Assembly (NCBI GenBank): GCA_903938955.1
Contig: CAJAFJ010000275.1
Span: 1 to 11,970, forward strand
DNA from: an uncultured beta proteobacterium
GTDB taxonomy: Bacteria; Pseudomonadota; Gammaproteobacteria; Burkholderiales; Burkholderiaceae
Length of the DNA stretch: 11,970 nt
Reading direction: 5' to 3'
The notes below the pieces were generated by a model that had not been told where the DNA came from, made no database searches, and saw nothing but the letters and a program-made list of their open reading frames with translations. The translations under genes and the position numbers were made by a program. This document shows, one piece after another, positions 6,504-11,970 of this stretch; positions within the stretch are counted from its first letter, which is position 1; each line of letters begins with the position of its first letter.

Positions 6504-6532
6504 ATCATAGCGGCCATGCGTTCCCCTGTTAC
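6504..6532 (-). promoter_or_regulatory. Sigma-70-type promoter for DUF2069 gene with near-leaderless start
   Basis: Minus-strand -35 GTAACA (6527-6532, four of six consensus bases), 17-nt spacer, -10 TATGAT (6504-6509, five of six). Transcription would begin around 6497, only about 3 nt before the ATG at 6494, and no ribosome site is present there. The whole element overlaps the first codons of the divergent UPF0761 gene. Confidence 0.5.
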
Positions 6533-7754
6533 CCCCTCCATGACCTTGTCCCTTCGTTTCGAATCATTGCTGGCCAGCTTGTCGCGTTTTCCCTGGAAAA
6601 GTTCGGCGCACACCTTGCGTGAGCGTTTTCGGGAAGACCGCCTGGGCCTCACCGCCAGCAGCCTGACCTTCACCACCACCATCGCCCTGGTGCCTTTCAT
6701 GACTGTGGCCTTGGCCATTTTTACCGCCTTCCCGATGTTCGCCAAGTTTCAGGATGTGTTGCAGAAGTGGCTCATCGAGAGCTTGATTCCCGACAACATC
6801 GCGCGCCAGGTGCTGGGTTATCTGACCCAGTTTGCGGGCAAGGCCAGCAAATTGGGGGTCGCCGGGGTGGTGGTTTTGTTCACCACCGCGCTGGCTTTGA
6901 TTCTGACCATTGACCGCACGTTAAACGCTATCTGGCGTGTGCGCACGACCCGGTCGCTGGGGCAGCGGGTGCTGGTGTACTGGGCTGGCATCACATTGGG
7001 GCCGCTGTTGCTGGGGGTGAGCCTGACGATCACGTCTTACGCCATTTCGGCCTCCAAGGGCGTGGTGGGGGTGGTGCCGGGCGGGGTGCAGCTGTTGCTG
7101 GACAGCTTGCAGTTTTTTCTCATGGCCTGGGGCATGGCCGCGATGTACCACTACGTGCCCAACACCCAGGTGAAGTGGGGGCACGCCTGGATCGGCGGGC
7201 TGTTTGTGTCGACGGGGTTTGAAGTGGCCAAAAAGGCCTTGACCCTGTACCTGAGCCAAGTGCCCACCTACTCGGTGGTGTACGGCGCGTTTGCCACCGT
7301 GCCGATTCTGCTGATCTGGATTTATGTGGCCTGGGTCGTTGTGTTGCTGGGGGCCGTGATCACCGCCTACTTGCCCAGCCTATTGTTAGGGCTGGAGCGC
7401 CGGGAGCGCTCGCACGGCTTGCAATTTCAGCTGGCGCTGGAGGCCTTGCAGCAGTTGGACCGCCTGCGTGGCACCTCGGTGCGGGGCTTGACGATCGAGC
7501 ATCTTTCGGTGCGGCTTCGGGTTGATACCCTGCAGCTGGAACCGGTGCTGGAAACCTTGTGTGACCTGGACTGGCTTGGGCTGCTGGACGAAGAGCCTGC
7601 CGGGGCCTCGGCACGCTATGTTTTGCTGGCTGACCCCGATACGACCTTGCTGGCGCCGCTGCTCAATGCGCTGCTGCTGCGCCAGGAAGAGACGACGTTT
7701 AATTTGTGGAGTAACGGGCGCTGGCCCTTGATGCGCTTGCGTGAAGCGCTCTGA
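6516..7754 (+). CDS. yihY: UPF0761/YihY family inner-membrane protein (formerly RNase BN/BrkB-like)
   Basis: Polytopic membrane protein of 412 residues. The family core begins with an amphipathic segment and the conserved DRLGLTASSLTFTTTIALVPF. It continues with TM helices around the segments GVAGVVVLFTTALALILTI, VYWAGITLGPLLLGVSLTI, LQFFLMAWGMAAMYHYVP and FATVPILLIWIYVAWVVVLL. The names RNase BN and BrkB are historical; E. coli RNase BN is a different protein, and the function here is unknown. E. coli YihY has about 290 residues. The extra C-terminal part of about 110 residues (QFQLALEALQQLDRLRG onward) looks cytoplasmic and helix-rich, like a winged-helix fold. Start options are ATG6516, ATG6540 and a TTG at 6468 that overlaps the divergent gene; none has a strong ribosome site. 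The stop lies 2 nt from the convergent DUF2934 gene. Confidence 0.9.
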   Translation: MRSPVTPSMTLSLRFESLLASLSRFPWKSSAHTLRERFREDRLGLTASSLTFTTTIALVPFMTVALAIFTAFPMFAKFQDVLQKWLIESLIPDNIARQVLGYLTQFAGKASKLGVAGVVVLFTTALALILTIDRTLNAIWRVRTTRSLGQRVLVYWAGITLGPLLLGVSLTITSYAISASKGVVGVVPGGVQLLLDSLQFFLMAWGMAAMYHYVPNTQVKWGHAWIGGLFVSTGFEVAKKALTLYLSQVPTYSVVYGAFATVPILLIWIYVAWVVVLLGAVITAYLPSLLLGLERRERSHGLQFQLALEALQQLDRLRGTSVRGLTIEHLSVRLRVDTLQLEPVLETLCDLDWLGLLDEEPAGASARYVLLADPDTTLLAPLLNALLLRQEETTFNLWSNGRWPLMRLREAL

Positions 7755-7756
7755 GC

Positions 7757-8065
7757 TTATGAAGGAAAGTGCCCCGACGCGATGAGCCGGTCCACTTCGG
7801 CCTCAGCCGCCAACCAGTCGTCAGTCGGGTTGCCAGCGGCAAAGCAGCGTCGCTCGGCAATATAAAACGCGGCGACTTCAACGTAGCGCGCCCGCTGCTC
7901 CTGGCTCACGGTGACTTTGGGGCTGGCCGCCTTGCTGACTCTGGGTTTTGCAGCTGCTGCTTTCTTGACTGCAGGCACTTTGGTGGCGGGAATAGCTGTT
8001 TTGGCGCTGATGGTTTTCTTGGCGACGGCGACCTTCGCTGCGGTGGGTTTTGAGGCAGTAACCAT
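7757..8065 (-). CDS. Basic histone-H1-like tail fused to DUF2934 domain
   Basis: Protein of 102 residues in two parts. Residues 1-54 are an Ala/Lys/Pro/Val/Thr-rich tail with 11 lysines, one arginine and no acidic residue, in KKxxAAK-type repeats like bacterial H1-like or AlgP-type DNA-binding tails. Residues 58-96 form a compact domain with the DUF2934 pattern (YVEVAAFYIAERRCF, then DDWLAAEAEVDRLI), function unknown. Non-specific DNA binding by the tail is inference from composition. ATG8065 is chosen because GGAG (8075-8078) lies 9 nt upstream; a TTG at 8080 is the only longer alternative. The gene has its own promoter with a perfect FNR-type box (8132-8145). It ends tail-to-tail with the UPF0761 gene, 2 nt apart, with no terminator between them. 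Confidence 0.88.
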   Translation of the reverse strand: MVTASKPTAAKVAVAKKTISAKTAIPATKVPAVKKAAAAKPRVSKAASPKVTVSQEQRARYVEVAAFYIAERRCFAAGNPTDDWLAAEAEVDRLIASGHFPS

Positions 8066-8096
8066 GTGATGCTTCTCCAATGGACGACGGTATTAA

Positions 8097-8145
8097 AAAA
8101 TAGACTATGACGCGATCAGGCCGGCTTGCGCTTGATCAACATCAA
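8097..8145 (-). promoter_or_regulatory. Predicted class II FNR/ANR-type promoter for the DUF2934 gene
   Basis: TTGATCAACATCAA at 8132-8145 is a perfect TTGAT-N4-ATCAA box. A -10-like CATAGT on the minus strand (8104-8109, four of six consensus bases) predicts a start near 8097, placing the box centre (8138.5) about 41.5 nt upstream. That is the standard spacing for FNR-activated class II promoters. The only gene in a position to be driven is the DUF2934 gene at 8065, with a leader of about 32 nt. The regulator gene itself is not in the window. Confidence 0.6.
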
Positions 8146-8150
8146 CGCTT

Positions 8151-8163
8151 GCATTTTTAATGC
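8151..8163. repeat. Small hairpin GCATT-TTT-AATGC
   Basis: A perfect 5-bp stem with a 3-nt loop between the cyclase stop (8193) and the DUF2934 promoter. No T-run follows on the minus strand, so it is at best a weak transcript-end structure. Confidence 0.25.
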
Positions 8164-8192
8164 CATGGGGCCTCGGGCGTCTTTGGCGATGT

Positions 8193-10487
8193 TCAAGGGC
8201 GTGTGGACAGCGCGTTCAACCGAACCAAATTGCGCCCGGCATCTTTGGCTTGGTACATCGCTGCATCCGCCTGTTTGAGTACCTCGGTCTGGCTCGTTTC
8301 AGTGCCCATGAACACAAACACGCCGATGCTGGCCGTGCAGTGGTGCTCCACCGTGTAAGCCGACGTTGTCTCTGGGCTGGCTTCGGGCCGGATGTCGAGC
8401 CGGTAGGGGGCTGACAGGCTGAGGCGGATGTCTTCCGCAATGAGGCTGGCTTGTGACACCGAGGCCGCTCGGTCCGACGACAGTTCGCTCAGCATCACCA
8501 CAAACTCATCGCCACCAAAGCGTGCCACGGTGTCCATCTCGCGCACACAGGCGGTCAAGCGCCTGGCAACCTCGATCAGTAACAAATCGCCCACCAGATG
8601 CCCATGTGCGTCATTGAGCGATTTGAAGTTGTCCAGATCAAGCACCATCAGGGCGCCATGGCAGCCCGTGCGCTTGCCAGCGGCCATGGCCTGGCTCAAT
8701 CGGTCGTTAAGTAACAGACGGTTGGGCAGTTGCGTCAGGTGGTCATAAAACGCCAGCTGGCGCACTTGGTCTTGCATGTGCTTGCGTTCGGTGATTTCCC
8801 GTGTGATGCCGTGGTAGCCGGTAATGGCACCGTTCGCATCGCGTTCAGGCTTGGAAAGCACTTCGCCCCACAGCAGTCGGCCGTCTTTGCAGCGGTGCTG
8901 CACCTCAAAGGTCATGACACCTGCCTGCGTGCCGTCTTGCTCCATCACCTGCCGCTGCTGCATCATTTGTTTGACGGTGGCGACGCCCTCCGGGGTAAAC
9001 ATGTCAAACACATGGCGCCCGATGACTTCGTCGGCCCGGTAACCGCGCACCCGTTCGTCGGCTGGGCTGATGTAGGTGATGTGCAAGTCGCAGTCGGTCC
9101 GCCAAAGGATATCCATGGCATCCTCGGTCAGCAGGCGATAGAGGGTTTCACTTTCCTTCAGCTGGTTTGTCAGCTCACGTAGCTTGTCGGCTCTTTGCTG
9201 ACGCTCGCTGGTGTCGGCAATGAACGCGTTGAACTCGGTGGCGCCGCCCTTTGTTAGGAACGAGATCGACAGGTCAATCGGGAATTCTTCGCCATTGCGG
9301 CGTAACGCGGTCATTTCGATACGCCGATTCAGCACATGCGATTCTTGCGTGTTCAGGAATCGGGCCAGACCATGGCGGTGCGCTGCCCGGTGTTGTGGCG
9401 GAATGACGGTTTCATCCAGCATCCGGCCCAGTGCTTCGTTTTTCGTCCAGCCAAACATGGTTTCTGCACGCGCATTCCAGTCGGTGATCTGTCCTTGGGC
9501 ATTCATGGAGATGACGGCATCCAGCGAGGTATCCAAAATGCTGTGAATGCGGGCTTCACCAGCCTTGCGATTGTCTATTTCACGGTGCAAACGGTACACC
9601 CAGTAGCCGAAAAGCAAAAACAAAAGTGCCAATCCGGAGCCGTACTTGAGCAGTGTCTCGGTTTGAATGCCTTGCACAATTTGCAGGCCCATCCAGCGGT
9701 TAAAGAGGGCAGCAGTCTCATCTGCGGGGATGGTCGCCATGGCTTTGTTGAGCAGCGAGGCCAGTTCGGTGTTGGCTTTGGCCACCGCAAATCGGTGCTG
9801 GCTCTGGTACTCGGTTTGACCGGAAAACCGCAGACTGTTGCGCCAGGTTTTTTTGATGGCGTAATTGGTGGCGCCCAGATCCCCCACATAGGCCTCGGCC
9901 TTGCCGTCCAGCAGCAGGCTCAACGCCTCCTGAGTACTGCTGGCGATGACCAACTGAATGTCTGGATGGTCTTGGGTGAGGAGTTCCTGCGTAAAGTAGC
10001 CTTTTTCGACCACCACACGCTGGCCCGCCAGTTGCGCCAGGCTGCCAATAAAGCCGCCCTGTCCACGGTCGATGATCACCGTCTGCAGATTGCGGTAAGG
10101 CTCGGAAAAGGCGAGAAATTTGGCGCGCTCCGGTGTTTTGACGATGCTCGACAGCAGGTCCAGCTCGCCCCGTTTGCTCATCTCGATAGCTTCGACCCAG
10201 GACTTGCCTTTGACGATGTCGAAGCGCACACCCAGGACGGGTTCCATTCGACGCAGGTAGTCGACCGCCAGCCCGACATACTGCCCGTCCTTGTCGATCC
10301 ACTCATACGGGGCATAGTCCGGGTCCATGCCGACGCGAATGACGGGATGCGCGTTGAGCCAGGCTTTTTCGGTCGCCGTCAGGTTCAATTCGCTGGCTTT
10401 GTCGGTTTGAGATGACGGGGCTGATTGCGCCCAAGCGGGCAGGCAGGCTAGAGCGCAGACAAGAAGGCAGAAGCGAATAAATTTCAT
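8193..10487 (-). CDS. Diguanylate cyclase with periplasmic solute-binding sensor and two PAS domains
   Basis: Membrane sensor of 764 residues predicted to make c-di-GMP from two GTP. Order: signal peptide 1-21 (AWAQ), periplasmic SBP_bac_3 (family 3 solute-binding) domain about 46-272, one TM helix about 281-300, PAS 311-430 (NARAETMFGWTKNEALGR), PAS/PAC 445-570 (ISPADERVRGYRADEVIG, then GYHGITREITERK), GGDEF about 577-757. The active-site loop GGDEF (658-662) is intact, NFKSLNDAHGHLVGD (620-634) is canonical, and R649-E-M-D652 five residues before it forms an allosteric I-site, so product inhibition is expected. There is no EAL domain. Family 3 binding domains usually sense amino acids; the ligand here is unknown. 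ATG10487 gives a good signal peptide but lacks a clear ribosome site. A short stem (10489-10506) abuts the start. It is flanked by same-strand genes with gaps of 88 and 127 nt, so probably monocistronic. Confidence 0.95.
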   Translation of the reverse strand: MKFIRFCLLVCALACLPAWAQSAPSSQTDKASELNLTATEKAWLNAHPVIRVGMDPDYAPYEWIDKDGQYVGLAVDYLRRMEPVLGVRFDIVKGKSWVEAIEMSKRGELDLLSSIVKTPERAKFLAFSEPYRNLQTVIIDRGQGGFIGSLAQLAGQRVVVEKGYFTQELLTQDHPDIQLVIASSTQEALSLLLDGKAEAYVGDLGATNYAIKKTWRNSLRFSGQTEYQSQHRFAVAKANTELASLLNKAMATIPADETAALFNRWMGLQIVQGIQTETLLKYGSGLALLFLLFGYWVYRLHREIDNRKAGEARIHSILDTSLDAVISMNAQGQITDWNARAETMFGWTKNEALGRMLDETVIPPQHRAAHRHGLARFLNTQESHVLNRRIEMTALRRNGEEFPIDLSISFLTKGGATEFNAFIADTSERQQRADKLRELTNQLKESETLYRLLTEDAMDILWRTDCDLHITYISPADERVRGYRADEVIGRHVFDMFTPEGVATVKQMMQQRQVMEQDGTQAGVMTFEVQHRCKDGRLLWGEVLSKPERDANGAITGYHGITREITERKHMQDQVRQLAFYDHLTQLPNRLLLNDRLSQAMAAGKRTGCHGALMVLDLDNFKSLNDAHGHLVGDLLLIEVARRLTACVREMDTVARFGGDEFVVMLSELSSDRAASVSQASLIAEDIRLSLSAPYRLDIRPEASPETTSAYTVEHHCTASIGVFVFMGTETSQTEVLKQADAAMYQAKDAGRNLVRLNALSTRP

Positions 10488-10488
10488 G

Positions 10489-10506
10489 ATCAGTTTTTTC
10501 GCTGAT
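10489..10506 (-). repeat. Stem-loop abutting the diguanylate cyclase start codon
   Basis: On the transcript ATCAG, an 8-nt A-rich loop (CGAAAAAA) and CTGAT form a 5-bp stem ending one base before ATG10487, where a ribosome site would be expected. It might affect initiation, but it is short and AU-containing, so weak. Confidence 0.25.
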
Positions 10507-10550
10507 TAAACCCCGATGGCAAGTGAAATAGTCATCTCGCCCATGTCCGC

Positions 10551-10579
10551 ATCATAGGACGTCCCGCCGTGTGACTCAG
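10551..10579 (-). promoter_or_regulatory. Candidate sigma-70 promoter for the diguanylate cyclase
   Basis: Minus-strand -10 TATGAT (10551-10556, five of six consensus bases) and a poor -35 CTGAGT (10574-10579, three of six) at 17-nt spacing. Transcription would begin near 10544, giving a leader of about 57 nt. The -35 overlaps the stop codon of the upstream hydrolase. Confidence 0.35.
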
Positions 10580-11382
10580 GGTTTTAAAAATTCAATCAGC
10601 GCCGCCAGCATCGGCTCGGGCGTCTCGTTCATCTGGTGGTGACCGCCCGGCAGGGTGATCACCTTGGCGTTGCGGGCTTTCTGAATCAAACCCTGGGCAG
10701 CTTTAGGCGGTGTCATCTGGTCCACACTGCCCAGCACAAACAGCACCGGGCAGGTGACTTGCGCCATAGCCGCTTCGCCGTTGGCGTAGCTGTCGCAGGC
10801 TTTGAACCCGGTGTAAAACAGGTTGACGCGGGTATTGCTGGCCAGCACCCGGCGGCCCAGCGCCATGGACGCGCCATAGACCCAGGTGCCCGGCCCCAAG
10901 GCCGAGGGTGGTGGGGCCAGTGTTGCGCGTGAAAAGACGTTGACCAACTCCAGTGCCTTCATTGGGTCGTTCAACGACGATTCCAGCAGGGCCGGCGACA
11001 CCTTCATCGGGAAGGCTGCGCCGACCAGCACCAGCTGGCTTACCCGCTGCGGTGCGCGCGCGGCCGTTTCCAGTGCAATCAATGAGCCCAGGCTGTGGCC
11101 GATCAAGACCGCTTTTTCAAGCCCGGCGGCGTCCATCAGGGCGAGCACACCATCAGCCGCTGCTTCGACGCTGGCGGGCGGCTCACCGGCGCTGCGGCAG
11201 TGGCCGGGCAAGTCGAGCGCCAGCACGTTCCAGCCGTGATTTGCCAGGTAGCGGGTTTGCAATATCCAGACGCTGTGGTCGTTCAACACGCCATGGATGA
11301 AGATGATCGTCGGCTTGGCCGCATCGAAGGCCTTGCCGCCCGTGTAACAGTAGGTGCTGTTGCCATTGACGATGAAGTTCAT
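10576..11382 (-). CDS. Alpha/beta hydrolase
   Basis: Soluble 268-residue hydrolase of the alpha/beta fold. The oxyanion segment is FIHGVLNDHSVW (28-39). The nucleophile elbow is GHSLGS with Ser97. The acid is Asp221 in VLGSVDQMTPP, and the base is His248 in PGGHHQMNETP. A lid of about 125-195 lies between the nucleophile and the acid. The triad is complete, so it should be an active esterase, lipase or similar enzyme; the substrate cannot be read from the sequence. It resembles neither MetX, which is larger, nor a characterised dienelactone hydrolase. ATG11382 has GGAAGG 6 nt upstream. It follows metY on the same strand after 79 nt, a gap largely filled by a palindromic repeat-like element, so co-transcription with metY is plausible but not secure. 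Confidence 0.92.
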   Translation of the reverse strand: MNFIVNGNSTYCYTGGKAFDAAKPTIIFIHGVLNDHSVWILQTRYLANHGWNVLALDLPGHCRSAGEPPASVEAAADGVLALMDAAGLEKAVLIGHSLGSLIALETAARAPQRVSQLVLVGAAFPMKVSPALLESSLNDPMKALELVNVFSRATLAPPPSALGPGTWVYGASMALGRRVLASNTRVNLFYTGFKACDSYANGEAAMAQVTCPVLFVLGSVDQMTPPKAAQGLIQKARNAKVITLPGGHHQMNETPEPMLAALIEFLKP

Positions 11383-11400
11383 GCTATGCCTTCCGACGAG

Positions 11401-11461
11401 CCGCCTCTAGGCGGGCATGCGCCCCCTTGGGTGGGCAGCGAACGAATGTGAGCGTGGGGGT
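11401..11461. repeat. REP-like palindromic intergenic element
   Basis: Starts right after the metY stop and runs to the hydrolase ribosome site. GGGGG (11456-11460) can pair with CCCCC (11422-11426) around a loop containing minus-strand CACGCTCACATTCGTTCGCT. A second perfect stem, CCGCCT-CT-AGGCGG, lies at 11401-11414. There is no T-run. The CCCCCACGCTC...TTCGTTCGCTGCCC...AAGGGGGC pattern matches, from memory, a high-copy intergenic repeat of Comamonadaceae chromosomes. Only one copy is in the window, so repetitiveness cannot be shown here. Confidence 0.45.
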
Positions 11462-11970
11462 TCATAGTTTCTCCGCTGTTTTGAGGGCGCGCTTCAAGTC
11501 GTCAATCAAGTCGTCGGCATCTTCCAGCCCAATGCTCAGACGGATCGTGCCCTGCGTGATGCCGCCCGCCGCCAGCGCCTCGTCGCTCATGCGAAAGTGC
11601 GTGGTGCTGGCCGGGTGAATCACCAGGCTGCGGCAGTCGCCCACATTGGCCAGGTGGCTGAAGACCTTGAGGCTCTCGACAAACTTCTTGCCCTGCTCGC
11701 GGCTGCCTTTCAAGTCAAAGCTGAAGACTGAACCGGCACCACGCGGCAACAGCTTTTGCGCCAGCGCGTGGCTGGGGTGGCTCTCCAGTCGTGGATGGCC
11801 AACGCGCGACACAAACGGCTGGCTGGCCAAAAAGTCGACCACCTTCGCCGTGTTGCGCATGTGGCGCTCCATGCGCAGCGACAAGGTCTCGATGCCCTGC
11901 AAAATCAGCCACGCCGAATGCGGGCTCAGGCAGGCGCCAAAGTCGCGCAGGCCTTCGCGCCGGGCGCGCA
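11462..11970 (-). CDS. metY: O-acetylhomoserine sulfhydrylase (MetY), C-terminal part
   Basis: PLP enzyme of the Cys/Met metabolism family that joins O-acetylhomoserine with sulfide to give homocysteine, the direct-sulfhydrylation route to methionine. About 168 C-terminal residues are visible, and the frame stays open to the window end. The PLP lysine lies outside. Diagnostic stretches include DFGACLSPHSAWLILQGIET, LRMERH, VFSFDLKG, FVESLKVFSHLANVGD, CRSLVIHPASTTH and IRLSIGLEDADDLIDDL. Long runs such as FSHLANVGD and VIHPASTTH favour MetY over the MetB, MetC or MetZ relatives. The C-terminus ends at a TGA that directly abuts a palindromic element. A TTG near 11902 is internal, not a start. 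Regulation cannot be judged because the 5' end is missing. Confidence 0.92.
   Translation of the reverse strand, partial: RARREGLRDFGACLSPHSAWLILQGIETLSLRMERHMRNTAKVVDFLASQPFVSRVGHPRLESHPSHALAQKLLPRGAGSVFSFDLKGSREQGKKFVESLKVFSHLANVGDCRSLVIHPASTTHFRMSDEALAAGGITQGTIRLSIGLEDADDLIDDLKRALKTAEKL

Noticed and set aside
6468..6515. TTG start for the UPF0761 protein at 6468
   Set aside because: It would overlap the start of the divergent DUF2069 gene and adds residues outside the family core; ATG6516 or ATG6540 is more credible.
7870..8065. Ala/Lys/Pro repetitive stretch considered as a DNA tandem repeat
   Set aside because: The repetition is at the amino-acid level (AAK/KPA-like) with varied codons, so it is a low-complexity protein tail, not a DNA repeat array.
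8116..8166. Sixteen-residue ORF (MALKMQALMLIKRKPA) with a GAGG just upstream
   Set aside because: Too short to support, lies across the FNR box upstream of the predicted DUF2934 transcript start, and could easily occur by chance.
9336..10415. Plus-strand open frame of 359 codons opposite the diguanylate cyclase
   Set aside because: It is an antisense shadow of a gene with signal peptide, SBP, PAS and GGDEF domains; the plus-strand translation shows no recognisable domain.
10576..11382. Hydrolase as MetX (homoserine O-acetyltransferase) because it neighbours metY
   Set aside because: It is far shorter than MetX and has a generic GHSLGS esterase-type elbow and lid; neighbourhood alone does not support MetX.
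11401..11461. Rho-independent terminator after metY
   Set aside because: The stems are GC-rich but no T-run follows on the minus strand; the layout suits a repeat element better.

Overview
The window reads like a chromosomal housekeeping segment of a betaproteobacterium, most likely a Comamonadaceae member (Rhodoferax/Polaromonas-like). The grounds are protein style (ThyA, DHFR, DUF2069, UPF0761, MetY), fairly GC-rich composition, a HiPIP electron carrier, and an intergenic palindromic element of a kind I recall from that family. This placement is inference, because no rRNA or marker gene is present. I see no tRNA, rRNA, CRISPR array, insertion sequence, phage gene or convincing rho-independent terminator.

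Layout. 1-858 (-): two-TM potassium channel with an RCK/TrkA-N domain, cut off by the window start. 945-2945 (-): a tight cluster in the order 28-aa small ORF, thyA, folA, DUF4337 membrane protein, with gaps of 0, 2 and 1 nt. 2946-3251: a 306-nt gene-free divergent region holding several short inverted repeats and the HiPIP promoter. 3252-3611 (+): a HiPIP with a twin-arginine signal and a lipobox. 3619-6494 (-): the run DUF2069 membrane protein, FAD-linked D-2-hydroxyacid oxidase, AI-2E/PerM-family transporter. 6516-7754 (+): UPF0761/YihY-type membrane protein with an extra C-terminal domain. 7757-8065 (-): histone-H1-like basic tail joined to a DUF2934 domain. 8193-10487 (-): diguanylate cyclase with a periplasmic solute-binding sensor and two PAS domains. 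10576-11382 (-): alpha/beta hydrolase. 11462-11970 (-): C-terminal part of MetY, cut off by the window end.

How the genes fit together. thyA and folA form the dTMP/tetrahydrofolate couple: ThyA makes dihydrofolate and DHFR recycles it. The HiPIP is a respiratory or photosynthetic electron carrier. The cyclase turns a periplasmic small-molecule signal into c-di-GMP. MetY and the potassium channel belong to units continuing outside the window.

The parts most worth a second look are regulatory. One is a perfect 14-bp FNR-type box (TTGAT-N4-ATCAA, 8132-8145), placed as in a class II activated promoter ahead of the basic DUF2934 gene. A related, non-consensus site (3094-3107) lies in equivalent geometry ahead of the HiPIP gene. 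Another is the in-frame 28-codon ORF whose stop codon directly abuts the thyA start. The last is a near-leaderless promoter for the DUF2069 gene. Together these suggest, but do not prove, that oxygen-responsive regulation touches this region.
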